The translations under genes and the position numbers were made by a program. Shown piece by piece: positions 24,649 through 33,447 of a stretch of 64,000 nucleotides of DNA. Within the stretch, counting starts at the first letter, position 1; each line of letters opens with the position of its first letter. The notes beneath the pieces are model-generated. The model worked only from the letters and a program-made list of their open reading frames with translations. It had not been told where the DNA came from and did not search any database. Source of the stretch: CAYJAY01 sp964370715 (GTDB taxonomy: Bacteria; Bacillota; Clostridia; Oscillospirales; Ruminococcaceae); NCBI GenBank assembly GCA_964370715.1, contig CAYJKJ010000015.1:1-64000 (forward strand), written 5' to 3'.

Positions 24649-25521
24649 TTATATTTTTTTGTTTGCGATGGTTAAAAGGTATTTTCCATATTCCGTTTGT
24701 TTAAGTTTTTCAGCCACTTTCAAAAGTTGTTCTTTAGTTATAAACTTTTGACGATATGCAATCTCTTCGAGACACGCTATGTATAAACCTTGTCTTGTTT
24801 GAACCGCTTCAACAAAGTTTGAGGCGGCAAGCATCATTCTGTGGTTGCCGGTGTCGAGCCACGCCATTCCTCTGCCGAAAAGTTCAACTTTAAGCTCTCC
24901 GTTTTCAAGATAATGGTTATTAACCGCCGTTATCTCGATTTCGCCCCTTGCGGAGGGTTTGACGTTTTTGGCGATGTTTATAACGTTGTTGTCATAGAAA
25001 TAAAGCCCCGGAACGGCATAGTTTGATTTTGGATTTTCGGGTTTTTCTTCGATCGACAAAACATTTCCTTCGCTGTCAAATTCAACAACACCCATTTCGC
25101 TAGGGTTGCTTACATGATAACCAAAGATAGTTGCGCCTTGTTTTCTCGAAGCCGCCGCTTTAAGACGTTCGCTAAAACCATAGCCATAAAAGATATTGTC
25201 GCCAAGAACGAGACAAACATTGTCGTCTTTGATAAATTGCTCCCCAATGATAAAAGCGTCCGCTAGACCTCTTGGGTGTTCTTGAACGGCGTATTGGAAG
25301 TTGACACCTATTTCCGAGCCATCTTTTAACAGCTCTTTAAACCCGCCGATATCTCGAGGGGTAGAGATGATGAGAATATCTTTTATTCCTGCAAGCATTA
25401 ATGTCGAGATTGGGTAGTAGATCATCGGCTTATCATAAACCGTTAGCATCTGTTTTGAAACCGCAATAGTTGATGGATAAAGCCTTGTTCCGGCTCCGCC
25501 GGCTAGAACAATTCCTTTCAT
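24649..25521 (-). CDS. rfbA: Glucose-1-phosphate thymidylyltransferase
   Basis: 290 residues, the usual length for RmlA. It starts MKGIVLAGGAGTRLYPST with the nucleotidyltransferase signature GGxGTRL, then SKQMLTVYDKPMIYYP, LVLGDNIFYG and EEKPENPKSN, all conserved in RmlA. It makes dTDP-glucose from glucose 1-phosphate and dTTP, the first step of the dTDP-rhamnose pathway, in the cytosol. It follows the GT2 gene by 22 bp in an operon that continues with rfbD and rfbB. Confidence 0.97.
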   Translation of the reverse strand: MKGIVLAGGAGTRLYPSTIAVSKQMLTVYDKPMIYYPISTLMLAGIKDILIISTPRDIGGFKELLKDGSEIGVNFQYAVQEHPRGLADAFIIGEQFIKDDNVCLVLGDNIFYGYGFSERLKAAASRKQGATIFGYHVSNPSEMGVVEFDSEGNVLSIEEKPENPKSNYAVPGLYFYDNNVINIAKNVKPSARGEIEITAVNNHYLENGELKVELFGRGMAWLDTGNHRMMLAASNFVEAVQTRQGLYIACLEEIAYRQKFITKEQLLKVAEKLKQTEYGKYLLTIANKKI

Positions 25522-25543
25522 AATAAACGTAACCCCTTATTTT

Positions 25544-26332
25544 TTATTTAATTTTTTGTATTTCATATTTAAATTGCCATCCCCATTTTCCGAAATATTT
25601 AAACATTCCTTGGATGAGTATAACAAAATATTTTAAGCTTTTTGCTGAGGAACGTTCCCAAGCGTGGTATACATAAGTTTCGGGATAATAAACGGTTCTT
25701 TTTATATTTTTTGCCCTTCTCGTTATGTCCATATCCTCGAAATATATGAAAAATCTTTCGTCAAAGCCGCCGATTAGTTTGTAGATATCGGTTCGAATGG
25801 CGAAAAAACACCCCGTTGCAAACTCTATATCGGTTGTTTTAGTAAGATCACATTCAAGCATTTGATAATACGAAACCTGGTTTTCCAAACGCTCCTTCAA
25901 CATTCTACGCCCGACAAGCGACGCCACGGTTGGGTTGCGCTTTGGTAGCAGTTGGTCGCTGCCGTCGGGGTTTAGTATCTGCGGAGTGACTAAACCGATA
26001 TCTTGGTTTTGATCCAGAAACGTTGAGAGTTCAAAAAGAACATCTTTGTCGATTATGATATCGGGATTAACAACAAAATGATATTTGCTGTCGATAGTTT
26101 CAAGCACTTTGTTGTGGCCATATCCAAAGCCTTTGTTTTCGGGGTTTTGGATAGTTATAATTTCGGGAAACTCTGCTTTTAAGTTTTCCAGAGTATTGTC
26201 TTGTGAATTATTATCGATAACATAAAGCGAAAGTTCTACACCCTTTGTGTATTGCAAAAGCGTTCGGACTGCTTCTTTGCATTTATCGTAGCATTTATAT
26301 GTAACTATTGCGGCGCTGACTTTTGTTTTCAT
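25544..26332 (-). CDS. GT2-family glycosyltransferase, rhamnosyltransferase-like
   Basis: 262 residues with the GT-A fold: AAIVTYKCYDKCKEAVRTL at the start, VIDNNSQDNT near residue 40, the metal-site segment FVVNPDIII near residue 87, and FFIYFEDMDITRRAK with the catalytic Asp region. This is the WbbL/RfbF-like subgroup often acting as rhamnosyltransferase. No membrane segment except weak hydrophobicity near the C-terminus. First gene of the operon with rfbA-rfbD-rfbB, so dTDP-rhamnose is the probable donor; the acceptor is unknown. Confidence 0.88.
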   Translation of the reverse strand: MKTKVSAAIVTYKCYDKCKEAVRTLLQYTKGVELSLYVIDNNSQDNTLENLKAEFPEIITIQNPENKGFGYGHNKVLETIDSKYHFVVNPDIIIDKDVLFELSTFLDQNQDIGLVTPQILNPDGSDQLLPKRNPTVASLVGRRMLKERLENQVSYYQMLECDLTKTTDIEFATGCFFAIRTDIYKLIGGFDERFFIYFEDMDITRRAKNIKRTVYYPETYVYHAWERSSAKSLKYFVILIQGMFKYFGKWGWQFKYEIQKIK

Positions 26333-26356
26333 AATCGTCCTTATAACTTTTATAAT

Positions 26357-26971
26357 TTAATAACCGAGAGACTCTTCAACCAAAATCACCTTGATTCTGT
26401 TCGCTTCTCGTTGGAAAGACAGAACTTGATATATACAGCAAATTCTTTGAGGGCTTGAACAATCATGACACCGTCCCGTTTTAACGCAAGGTGTACTAAA
26501 GTTTAATCTCTTAGCATTTAAAGGAGCCGCAACGTTGCGAACCCGTTCGACCGCTTGTTCGAGATTTTCAACAATTTTGTTTGCTCCGGCTACTATTATA
26601 ACATTTAACGGTCCATGAGACAACGAAGCTACTCGATTTCCCGTTCCGTCAACGTTGTAAAGTTCGCCGTTTTCCGTTATAGCATTGCTGCTCGAAAGAT
26701 AGTAGTCGCAAGCTTTGGTTCTCATAGCTATATCCTTCACCTCTTCCGGCGTTGCGTCCGGCTTAAATCTATCCAAAAAGACATAATCTCCGCTGTTTTT
26801 CAAAAGGTCGGCAACTCCACATTCAACGAGCGATACCGAACCGCCATGCGCTACGATGCTTCCGGTTGGAATAAGCGATTTAACGAGATTTTTCGCTTCG
26901 TCCCCCGTCTTAACGGAAAAGACCTCCATATTGTTTTTTCTTAAATTTTCAATAGTTTTCTCAAGATTCAT
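26357..26971 (-). CDS. LUD-domain protein (LutC-like)
   Basis: 204 residues. The LUD (DUF162) pattern is clear: a helix NLRKNNMEVFSVKTGDEA, then IPTGSIVAHGGSVSLVECG, LSSSNAITENGELYNVDGTGN and a Cys-rich C-terminal segment (PCVKTGRCHDCSSPQRIC). Stand-alone LUD proteins are related to the LutC subunit of lactate utilisation, but the catalytic role of this short type is not established. AAAGGAG lies ten bases before the ATG. It is placed behind a repeat-rich gap and in front of the GT2-rfb operon; no functional link to those genes is apparent. Confidence 0.9.
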   Translation of the reverse strand: MNLEKTIENLRKNNMEVFSVKTGDEAKNLVKSLIPTGSIVAHGGSVSLVECGVADLLKNSGDYVFLDRFKPDATPEEVKDIAMRTKACDYYLSSSNAITENGELYNVDGTGNRVASLSHGPLNVIIVAGANKIVENLEQAVERVRNVAAPLNAKRLNFSTPCVKTGRCHDCSSPQRICCIYQVLSFQREANRIKVILVEESLGY

Positions 26972-27055
26972 TTTATAAAAGCTCCTTTAATTGAGGATTG
27001 TTTGTATAATCTTTGCCTTGCGGCTTTGCTACGGCAATTAGAATCTAAATGTAAT

Positions 27056-27267
27056 TGTAGGGAACGCATTGTATGCGTTCCGCTGTTTTGGATATGCTAC
27101 GAAGATTTTGGAATCCATATAATGTCTTTGCCCAAAGGCAAAGACAATTCGGATTTACGCAAAGCTTAAGGGTTTAGAAATACTACGGTTTTTGCGCCGC
27201 TAGCGCAAAATGGCGAGCGACCGCTCGACAAGTAGTATTTCCAACGTCTTTGCCCTTGGGCAAAGAC
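27056..27267. repeat. Structured repeat copy with flanking palindromes
   Basis: The gap 26972-27270 has no gene. A GGAACGCAT/ATGCGTTCC hairpin lies at about 27061-27081. Palindromes GTCTTTGCC/GGCAAAGAC at 27124-27145 and a related one at 27246-27267 flank a 65-bp core at 27177-27241 related to the units at 15526. Its stems carry paired base changes relative to those units (GAAATACTAC with GTAGTATTTC). Confidence 0.82.
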
Positions 27268-27270
27268 AAT

Positions 27271-27975
27271 TTATTTATTTTTTATGTAGGTTAAAGTTGG
27301 GGAGGCTTTGTCTCCTCGGCTTTCGATATAAAACCTGTTGGTAGAACGGATTAAGTTGGTTAGCGTTTTGTGTCCGAAGTTTCTAACGTCGAAATCGGGG
27401 TTGATGTTTTTAAGATATGTCCCTACTTTTCCTAAAAATACAAAGCCGTCGTCGTCGCAGTTTTGGTCGCTGTATTTAACGATGTTGTCTATCAAGCTGT
27501 TAAACTCGGGGCTGTTTTTAGAAAGAGCCTCTTCGTTGCTTATAACCTCGAGATATTTAAACGATTCGCAAGCTGTAATAAAAGGTTTTGGGGTTTTCTT
27601 TTCCCCCATTCCGATAACAAACATCCCGGATTCACGAAGCCTTGAAGCCAGCCTTGTGAAATCGCTGTCGGAACTGACGATGCAAAAAGCCGAAACGCTT
27701 TCGGAATAAAGAATATCCATGGCATCTATTATGAGCGCAGAATCGGTTGAGTTTTTGCCGCTTGTATAAGAATATTGTTGGATAGGGGTGATGGAGAAAT
27801 CAAGCAACACCGTTTTCCAAGCTTGCATCTTTGGAGTTGTCCAGTTGCCGTAGATTCGTTTAATCGTGACCTTAGTTTCGGGGTATGTTGAAAGCTCTTT
27901 GAAGATATGGTTTATATATTTATCCGAAACGTTTTCGGCATCTATTAAAAGAGCCATTTTGTTTGTGTCTTGCAT
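27271..27975 (-). CDS. NYN-domain putative ribonuclease with C-terminal OST-HTH/LOTUS-like domain
   Basis: 234 residues. The N-terminal NYN (PIN-like) domain shows the acidic catalytic set: ALLIDAENVS near 9-18, the segment STDSALIIDAMDIL near 75-88, and IVSSDSDFTRLASRL near 97-111. The C-terminal 85 residues (NIVKYSDQNCDDDGFVFLGKVGTYLKN onward, split motif) fit an OST-HTH/LOTUS winged helix, an RNA-binding module found with NYN domains in bacteria. Known relatives act on RNA; the substrate is not known. ATG at 27975 directly follows the gatD stop, with AAGGA as ribosome binding site, so the gene is the third member of the murT-gatD operon. Confidence 0.88.
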   Translation of the reverse strand: MQDTNKMALLIDAENVSDKYINHIFKELSTYPETKVTIKRIYGNWTTPKMQAWKTVLLDFSITPIQQYSYTSGKNSTDSALIIDAMDILYSESVSAFCIVSSDSDFTRLASRLRESGMFVIGMGEKKTPKPFITACESFKYLEVISNEEALSKNSPEFNSLIDNIVKYSDQNCDDDGFVFLGKVGTYLKNINPDFDVRNFGHKTLTNLIRSTNRFYIESRGDKASPTLTYIKNK

Positions 27976-28698
27976 CTAGCTTTTTCCTTTCGTCTTTATG
28001 TCATTGCGAACGATATCAACAGCGTTTCGATAACCCGTTTCGGCAACCGAAAACCAATCCGATTGAACCGGTTCAAATGTGTTGTCGATACGGTGTGCGA
28101 AATAATCAAGCAAAAGCGGATTTCGAACCAAAAGCGACCCCGAAAGCTGTGTTGCATAAAGCGAGCCTTTGATAGCTCCCTCGGTTGACATATGTTGTTT
28201 TGCGGAACTGCTTTCTACGGTGAACAAAGGCTTCTCGTTACAGATAACCTTATACGATGAATTTATAACACCGACTGCCGGATAGTTAAAAATCTCGGAA
28301 CGCATCACATATTCGCTATAGTTTCTTGTTGGAATTTGCTTAACGTGTATGTCTAAAAACCCCAGACCTTCGTATTGGTTGTCGGATAAATCGACGATAG
28401 ATTGGCTAAAAAGCGCAAACGAGTTCCCCGTGCAAAGTAGAGGCTTTTTGTTGTCGAGAAATGTTTTTAAATCGTCTTTAAAGCGACGAATATCTTTGAG
28501 CGCGGCGATCAAGCTTTTTTCGGTTCCGGCTCCGATATAAATAAAATCAGCATCGCTAAGTTCGGTGTATTCTTCAACCGAAATCTGTTGGATTTCAAGG
28601 GTTTTGCCAACATCTTCAAAACGTTTTTGCAAAACCAACATATTAGCATAGTCGCCGTATAGGTTTAAAAGATCGTGGTATAAATAAATAGCTTTCAT
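27976..28698 (-). CDS. gatD: GatD-like glutamine amidotransferase subunit with altered active site
   Basis: 240 residues, class-I-amidotransferase-like, directly after murT (ATG follows the murT TAG). In other Gram-positive bacteria MurT-GatD amidates the D-Glu of lipid II, with GatD freeing ammonia from glutamine. The nucleophile is present (LLCTGNSFAL, Cys89). The segment normally containing the catalytic His before Gly (LHG) reads ATQLSGSLLVRNP, with Ser186 in its place, and the usual FENH segment reads VINSS (about 144-148). By the family rule the glutaminase would be impaired; either another residue serves, ammonia is used directly, or the function has changed. Identity rests on synteny and overall similarity. 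Confidence 0.8.
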   Translation of the reverse strand: MKAIYLYHDLLNLYGDYANMLVLQKRFEDVGKTLEIQQISVEEYTELSDADFIYIGAGTEKSLIAALKDIRRFKDDLKTFLDNKKPLLCTGNSFALFSQSIVDLSDNQYEGLGFLDIHVKQIPTRNYSEYVMRSEIFNYPAVGVINSSYKVICNEKPLFTVESSSAKQHMSTEGAIKGSLYATQLSGSLLVRNPLLLDYFAHRIDNTFEPVQSDWFSVAETGYRNAVDIVRNDIKTKGKS

Positions 28699-30036
28699 CT
28701 AGTTTTTACCCTCCGAAACAAGCTTAACCCTGTTGTTGAATTTGGGCATATCGGTGAAACAAGTAAGAACATAGATATCCCCTAAAGCTTCGGAACAAAG
28801 CTTAGAAAAAGCTTTGTCGATGTTGGTGTCATAAAAAATTCTGTCGGTATCAATTCCGGCGATAACAAGCCTTAAAACAACGTCGTTTGCAAATTTTCCT
28901 GAAACAAAAATCTTTTTAATTCTTTCATCTTTAAGCAGTTCAAAATCGATATCCCATAACCACGACATATCGTTTGCTATATATTTTCGGCTTAGAAGAT
29001 CAACAAGCAAGAACAGGGAAATTTCGCTAGCTTCGCTCGAAAGAAGGGCGGAGATAGATTGGTTATAAGACATTGAATTTTCGTGTTTACTCAACAGTGA
29101 AACACATTTATGCCCGCCAACAAATCTGCTTTCGATTCGCTTCCCTTTGAGAAGATATCCGCCAAGAGCGTTTGCGGCTTCTGCCGGAGGGATATCTAGA
29201 AATTCAACCGCAACGGTAAATGCCGCAGAGATGTTATACCCAAACATTCCACTTATAATCTGCGGTTTTATTCGGAACTCATCATCAACAACAAAGTTTC
29301 CGTTATCGATTGCGGTTACTGCATGGTCAAGGGTTGGATGGGAAAAACCGCACGAAATACAGCTATAGCTCCCAAGATGGTTATGAACTACATAGCTGTA
29401 TGAAAGACGTTGTTTACAAATAGGGCAAAACGCTCCGTCGAAATATGCGTGGATAGCGTCTTTTTGTTCCGACAAAGCCTCGCTTTTAATGCCAAAATAT
29501 ATGTTGTTGTCTCGCCCATGTCCAAACGAAGCGACAAGAGGATCATCGGCGTTTAGTATTAAAACAGAATCTTTTGGTAGACCTTTTTTGAGTTCACCAA
29601 AAACAAATTCAGAATGTCCGTTTCTCGTTAGCTGGTCACGGTTGAGGTTAAGAACGACGATAGCGTCGGGGGAAAACTCCGCAAAACTATACTGGCTGTA
29701 GCGTTCGTCGCTTTCCAAAATAACGATGTCTGCCATAACTTCGCCGTTGAGGTTGCAGTTTTTTAAAAGCACCGTCGCAACACCTTCGATCTGGTTGCTT
29801 CCTTGTCGGTTGCTAATAACGGTTTTTCCGGTAGATTTTGCAACTTCACAGATAAGCTCGACTGTGCTCGTTTTGCCGTTAGACCCCGTTACAGCGATAA
29901 CGGTTTCGGGCAATTTTATCACCGAAAGTATCGAAGGATAAAGTTTTAATGCAATTCCACCCGGGAAACTGCTGCCTTTTCCAAGTTTTTCAAGCAAAAA
30001 CGAAAGAATTTTACAAATTAATATTGTTATTTTCAA
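28699..30036 (-). CDS. murT: MurT-type Mur ligase, lipid II isoglutaminyl synthase subunit
   Basis: 445 residues, start TTG 30036 after GGAG. Mur ligase family: P-loop TGSNGKTST at 50-58, LESDERYS near 108, NLNRDQLTRNG near 130-140, then a zinc-ribbon insertion with Cys204, 207, 226 and 229 as in MurT, and a C-terminal DUF1727 domain with NDMSWLWDIDFE, whose Asp completes the GatD triad in the studied complexes. The enzyme activates the D-Glu carboxyl of lipid II with ATP and transfers ammonia. It heads an operon with gatD and the NYN gene. All MurT key residues look intact, in contrast to GatD. Confidence 0.94.
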   Translation of the reverse strand: MKITILICKILSFLLEKLGKGSSFPGGIALKLYPSILSVIKLPETVIAVTGSNGKTSTVELICEVAKSTGKTVISNRQGSNQIEGVATVLLKNCNLNGEVMADIVILESDERYSQYSFAEFSPDAIVVLNLNRDQLTRNGHSEFVFGELKKGLPKDSVLILNADDPLVASFGHGRDNNIYFGIKSEALSEQKDAIHAYFDGAFCPICKQRLSYSYVVHNHLGSYSCISCGFSHPTLDHAVTAIDNGNFVVDDEFRIKPQIISGMFGYNISAAFTVAVEFLDIPPAEAANALGGYLLKGKRIESRFVGGHKCVSLLSKHENSMSYNQSISALLSSEASEISLFLLVDLLSRKYIANDMSWLWDIDFELLKDERIKKIFVSGKFANDVVLRLVIAGIDTDRIFYDTNIDKAFSKLCSEALGDIYVLTCFTDMPKFNNRVKLVSEGKN

Positions 30037-30236
30037 ATTTAAACTCCATAATAGTAGTTAATCAAAAGTTTGAGCCGAAAAAAAGAATGGTCTAAACGAT
30101 ATTTGCTAAACAAAAAACGACCCAAAGTTTTAAGATTAGTGTAAAATCATGATTTAAAAAATATAGTATCTCAATAATAATAACAGAACTGACTGTTTAT
30201 TACAACAAATTATAGCGTTTTAGTTAGGAGAATTTT

Positions 30237-31580
30237 ATGAATTTATGTTTACCACCGCATATCACTGAAATTTTCGACATTTTGAACAAAAACAACTTTG
30301 AAATTTATATAGTTGGAGGGGCGCTGCGAGATATTATTTTGGGAAAAAAAGTTTCTGACTATGATTTTGCAACCAATGCATTGCCGGAACAGCTCGAAAA
30401 AATATTTTTTGATAGAAAAATTTTAGATGTTGGTCGAAAATTTTTGTGCCTTGCGGTTGAAACACAAAACGGATTTGTTGAGATAACAACTTTTAGAGAG
30501 GAAACGGAATATAAAGATTTAAGAAAACCCGAAAAATTAAATCCTGCAACGTCGCTGTTAAAGGATCTTTCGAGAAGAGACTTCACGATAAATGCTATAG
30601 CCTATAACCCAAATACGGGAATCGTTGATCCGTTTTTGGGGCAAATTGATATCGAAAACAAAGTTATAAAAGCGGTGGGTTGCGCTAGCGAAAGGTTTTC
30701 GGAGGATGCGCTGAGAATTTTAAGGGCGCTAAGGTTTAGCGCTGTGCTTGGTTTTTCGATAGAGCAAAAGACTTTTGAAGCGGCTTTAAACTGCAAAGAT
30801 AATGTTCGGCAGCTTTCAAGCGAGCGGATTAAATCGGAACTTGAAAAGTTTATAGTGGCAAAAGATGCCGGAAGATATCTTTTGGAACAAAAAGAGATAT
30901 GGTTTGAAGTTATCCCGGAACTCAGAGTTTGCGATGGTTTTGACCAACATAGCGACAACCATTGCTTTGATGTTCTTTCCCATATAGCGGCGGCGATAGA
31001 TGCCGTTGAACCAAAGCTTAATTTAAGGCTTGCCGCCCTGTTTCATGACATCGCAAAACCTTGTTGCATGACGATAAACGAGCGCAACCAAGGGAGATTT
31101 TATGGGCATATGGAAAAAAGCGCAGAAGTGGCAAAACAGGTTTTAACAAGGCTTAGGTTTGACAAAAAGCTTATAAAAAATGTTTGCGAATTAATTTCGC
31201 TACATAACCTTTCAAAGAGAGACTGCGATATATACGCCAAGACCTGGATAATGAAAAGTTCAAGAGAGGATGTTTTGGATCTTGTTGAACTAATAAGGGC
31301 GGATTGCGTAGCCCATGCTCCGGGATACCACGACAGGCTTGAAACGCTTTCGGGGCTTAAGAAAAGGATAGAGGCTATGCTGGACGGGGACTACTGCTTT
31401 TTCAAAAACGAACTTAACATCGACGGCAACGATATAATGGCGATAGGGGTGGAAGCTGGATGCGATATCGAAAAGATAAAGGAATGCCTTTTGCAACAAG
31501 TTGCGTTTGAGCAACTTGAAAACGAAAAATCTGTTTTAATTGAAAAGGCTAGACATATCGTTAATATGCAGATGTTTTGA
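30237..31580 (+). CDS. cca: CCA tRNA nucleotidyltransferase / poly(A) polymerase family, with HD domain
   Basis: 447 residues. Class II nucleotidyltransferase head: IYIVGGALRD near 23-32, the metal pair in DYDFATN (Asp41, Asp43), RRDFTINAIAY near 119-129 and RILRALRFSA. A C-terminal HD domain follows (AALFHDIAKP, then GHMEKSAEVA and ISLHNLS). This is the layout of CCA-adding enzymes with an HD phosphohydrolase domain; a poly(A) polymerase is a less likely alternative because only one such gene is seen. It repairs or completes tRNA 3' ends. It is divergent from murT, with an AT-rich gap of 200 bp between them in which I see no clear promoter. Confidence 0.93.
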   Translation: MNLCLPPHITEIFDILNKNNFEIYIVGGALRDIILGKKVSDYDFATNALPEQLEKIFFDRKILDVGRKFLCLAVETQNGFVEITTFREETEYKDLRKPEKLNPATSLLKDLSRRDFTINAIAYNPNTGIVDPFLGQIDIENKVIKAVGCASERFSEDALRILRALRFSAVLGFSIEQKTFEAALNCKDNVRQLSSERIKSELEKFIVAKDAGRYLLEQKEIWFEVIPELRVCDGFDQHSDNHCFDVLSHIAAAIDAVEPKLNLRLAALFHDIAKPCCMTINERNQGRFYGHMEKSAEVAKQVLTRLRFDKKLIKNVCELISLHNLSKRDCDIYAKTWIMKSSREDVLDLVELIRADCVAHAPGYHDRLETLSGLKKRIEAMLDGDYCFFKNELNIDGNDIMAIGVEAGCDIEKIKECLLQQVAFEQLENEKSVLIEKARHIVNMQMF

Positions 31581-31701
31581 GGGTAAAATATAAATAAATT
31601 GTTTGTGTCTACAAAAATACAGCAACGGATTATTTTGATTTGTGTTTTTCACGCATAAATGGTAAACTTATAAAGTATTATTTTAAATAACTTGGGGTTT
31701 T

Positions 31702-33441
31702 ATGCGTGAAGCTTTAAGAAAGATAACCGAATATATTGATCTCCGCTGTACTGCCGATGCTGTATGGCGTGTTTTGGTTGACAAAGAAAGCTATGGCGAA
31801 TGGTATGAGCTAAACGGAAGATCGACGCTTCGAGATGTCGAACCCGAGTTTTGCGAGGGTGGGCGACTAGTCTTTTCCGACAGCAGTGTGTCTAACAAGA
31901 TTATAACGACCTGTAGAAAAGGAAAAGAGTTGTCGTTTGGGGATAATCTTTCAAGCGAAACATACACCATCGAAGAAACTCAAAGGGGTTCAAGGCTTTC
32001 GCTAACGGTTGAGATATATGATAACGACATAATAAACTGTGCTGAAATAAAGCTAAACCTTGCATCACAACTCAGGTTGATAAAGCTTTTAGCATATGAC
32101 AGAAGCGAACAACTTTTTGATAGTTCAAACAAAAAAAGAGAACGCAAAAGAATTCATGCAGTAACAAATCTATTGTCGGTTGTTTTTAAAGGATATAAAA
32201 CCGCCGAATTCTATGAAGTTGGACATTCTTTAAACCGAGGTATAAACAGCGATGAGGTAGCCCCTAATAGTTGGCAGACCGCAATTGGTGGTTTTCTTGC
32301 TCTTATGCTTGTTATAACGCTGTATTATGTAACCGACATTGAAAAACCAAGCGTTGTTGTTTCATCGGGTCTTTCGATATACCAAAGCGAGCTTGTTTCA
32401 AAACAAACGGCGGATCTTATTGGGTTTGATGAATTGAAGCTTGCTTTTGAAAAAGAATTAAGTTGCGTTGGTTTGCCGCTTTATGATAATGTTTATAGCT
32501 ATTCTTCGGTAGAACAGTTTGGCGAAAATCCTTCGATACAGTTTCTAGCTCAATACGACACCCACAGCATTATGAGAAGATATGGAGTTATTAATAATCG
32601 GCAGATTAATCTTTCCTATAGAGGCGAGATTGTCGATTTTTGCAAAGTTATAAACCCCGATATGACATATCAAGAGATTGAACGTATTGTAGGACAAGAC
32701 ATTTCGGCTTTCGAGGTAGACAAAAACGGAACATCGAGATATTTTTTCGGAAAGCTTGACACAAGGCGAGATCTTTTTGATAGATACAACTACGCTGAAC
32801 TCGTTGTGACAACCAACAACATCAACGACACAGTTACCTGCGAATTCTATTCAACGCCAGTCCTTTCATCGGAACTTCCGATAGACCAATTAACAACGAG
32901 CCTTGAACGTCAGTTTTCGGAAGAAAGGGAATATGAAGCGGCTAAACTTTATGGCGACAGGGTTGTTTTGTTGCTAGGTCTTTATAAAGCTGAAGCCGAG
33001 GTTGTTCTTTCATCTCAAGGGGTTGAAACAGCTGAAAACGAGTTTGATTATTTTGCCGGACCACCTTATGAAGATGACGAATCACAAGGCTATTTATATA
33101 AAATCACATATGATGAAGCAAGAGCATTAGAGGTGTTGTTTATAAACAACAAGCTTTTAACTCTTGCAAGAGACACGTTGTCCGAATCGTTGACCGAGGA
33201 ACTAGCGGTTGGGATGTCGGTAAATGCCGTTGAACAAAGAATGGGAGTAGTTCCTACCGCTATATATGCTAGTAATGAATCGATAGTTTGTGTATACGGT
33301 TTAACGGGAGCGATTGAACAACAAGGAGGGGCTTTTGAAACTATCGACCAACTAAAACAAACAGCTCCGATTGTCATAACGTTTGAATCAGACAAGATGA
33401 CGGTTACCGAAATTTTAATCAATCAATCAGAAGAGGCTTAA
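31702..33441 (+). CDS. SRPBCC-like / single-TM / extracellular repeat-domain protein A
   Basis: 579 residues. Residues 6-130 have the look of an SRPBCC (START/Bet v1-like) domain: DLRCTADAVWRVLVDKESYGEW at the start is its usual beta-helix-turn pattern. A single membrane helix follows at about 193-210. The outer part has repeated short modules of the type LAVGMSVNAVEQRMGVVP and MTYQEIERIVGQD, each with a following beta pair, resembling SmpA/BLIP-like modules. So the predicted topology is a cytosolic lipid- or ligand-binding domain joined to an outer sensor. The paralogue starts seven bases downstream. I do not know any described protein with this architecture; function is unassigned. Confidence 0.8.
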   Translation: MREALRKITEYIDLRCTADAVWRVLVDKESYGEWYELNGRSTLRDVEPEFCEGGRLVFSDSSVSNKIITTCRKGKELSFGDNLSSETYTIEETQRGSRLSLTVEIYDNDIINCAEIKLNLASQLRLIKLLAYDRSEQLFDSSNKKRERKRIHAVTNLLSVVFKGYKTAEFYEVGHSLNRGINSDEVAPNSWQTAIGGFLALMLVITLYYVTDIEKPSVVVSSGLSIYQSELVSKQTADLIGFDELKLAFEKELSCVGLPLYDNVYSYSSVEQFGENPSIQFLAQYDTHSIMRRYGVINNRQINLSYRGEIVDFCKVINPDMTYQEIERIVGQDISAFEVDKNGTSRYFFGKLDTRRDLFDRYNYAELVVTTNNINDTVTCEFYSTPVLSSELPIDQLTTSLERQFSEEREYEAAKLYGDRVVLLLGLYKAEAEVVLSSQGVETAENEFDYFAGPPYEDDESQGYLYKITYDEARALEVLFINNKLLTLARDTLSESLTEELAVGMSVNAVEQRMGVVPTAIYASNESIVCVYGLTGAIEQQGGAFETIDQLKQTAPIVITFESDKMTVTEILINQSEEA

Positions 33442-33447
33442 TTATTA

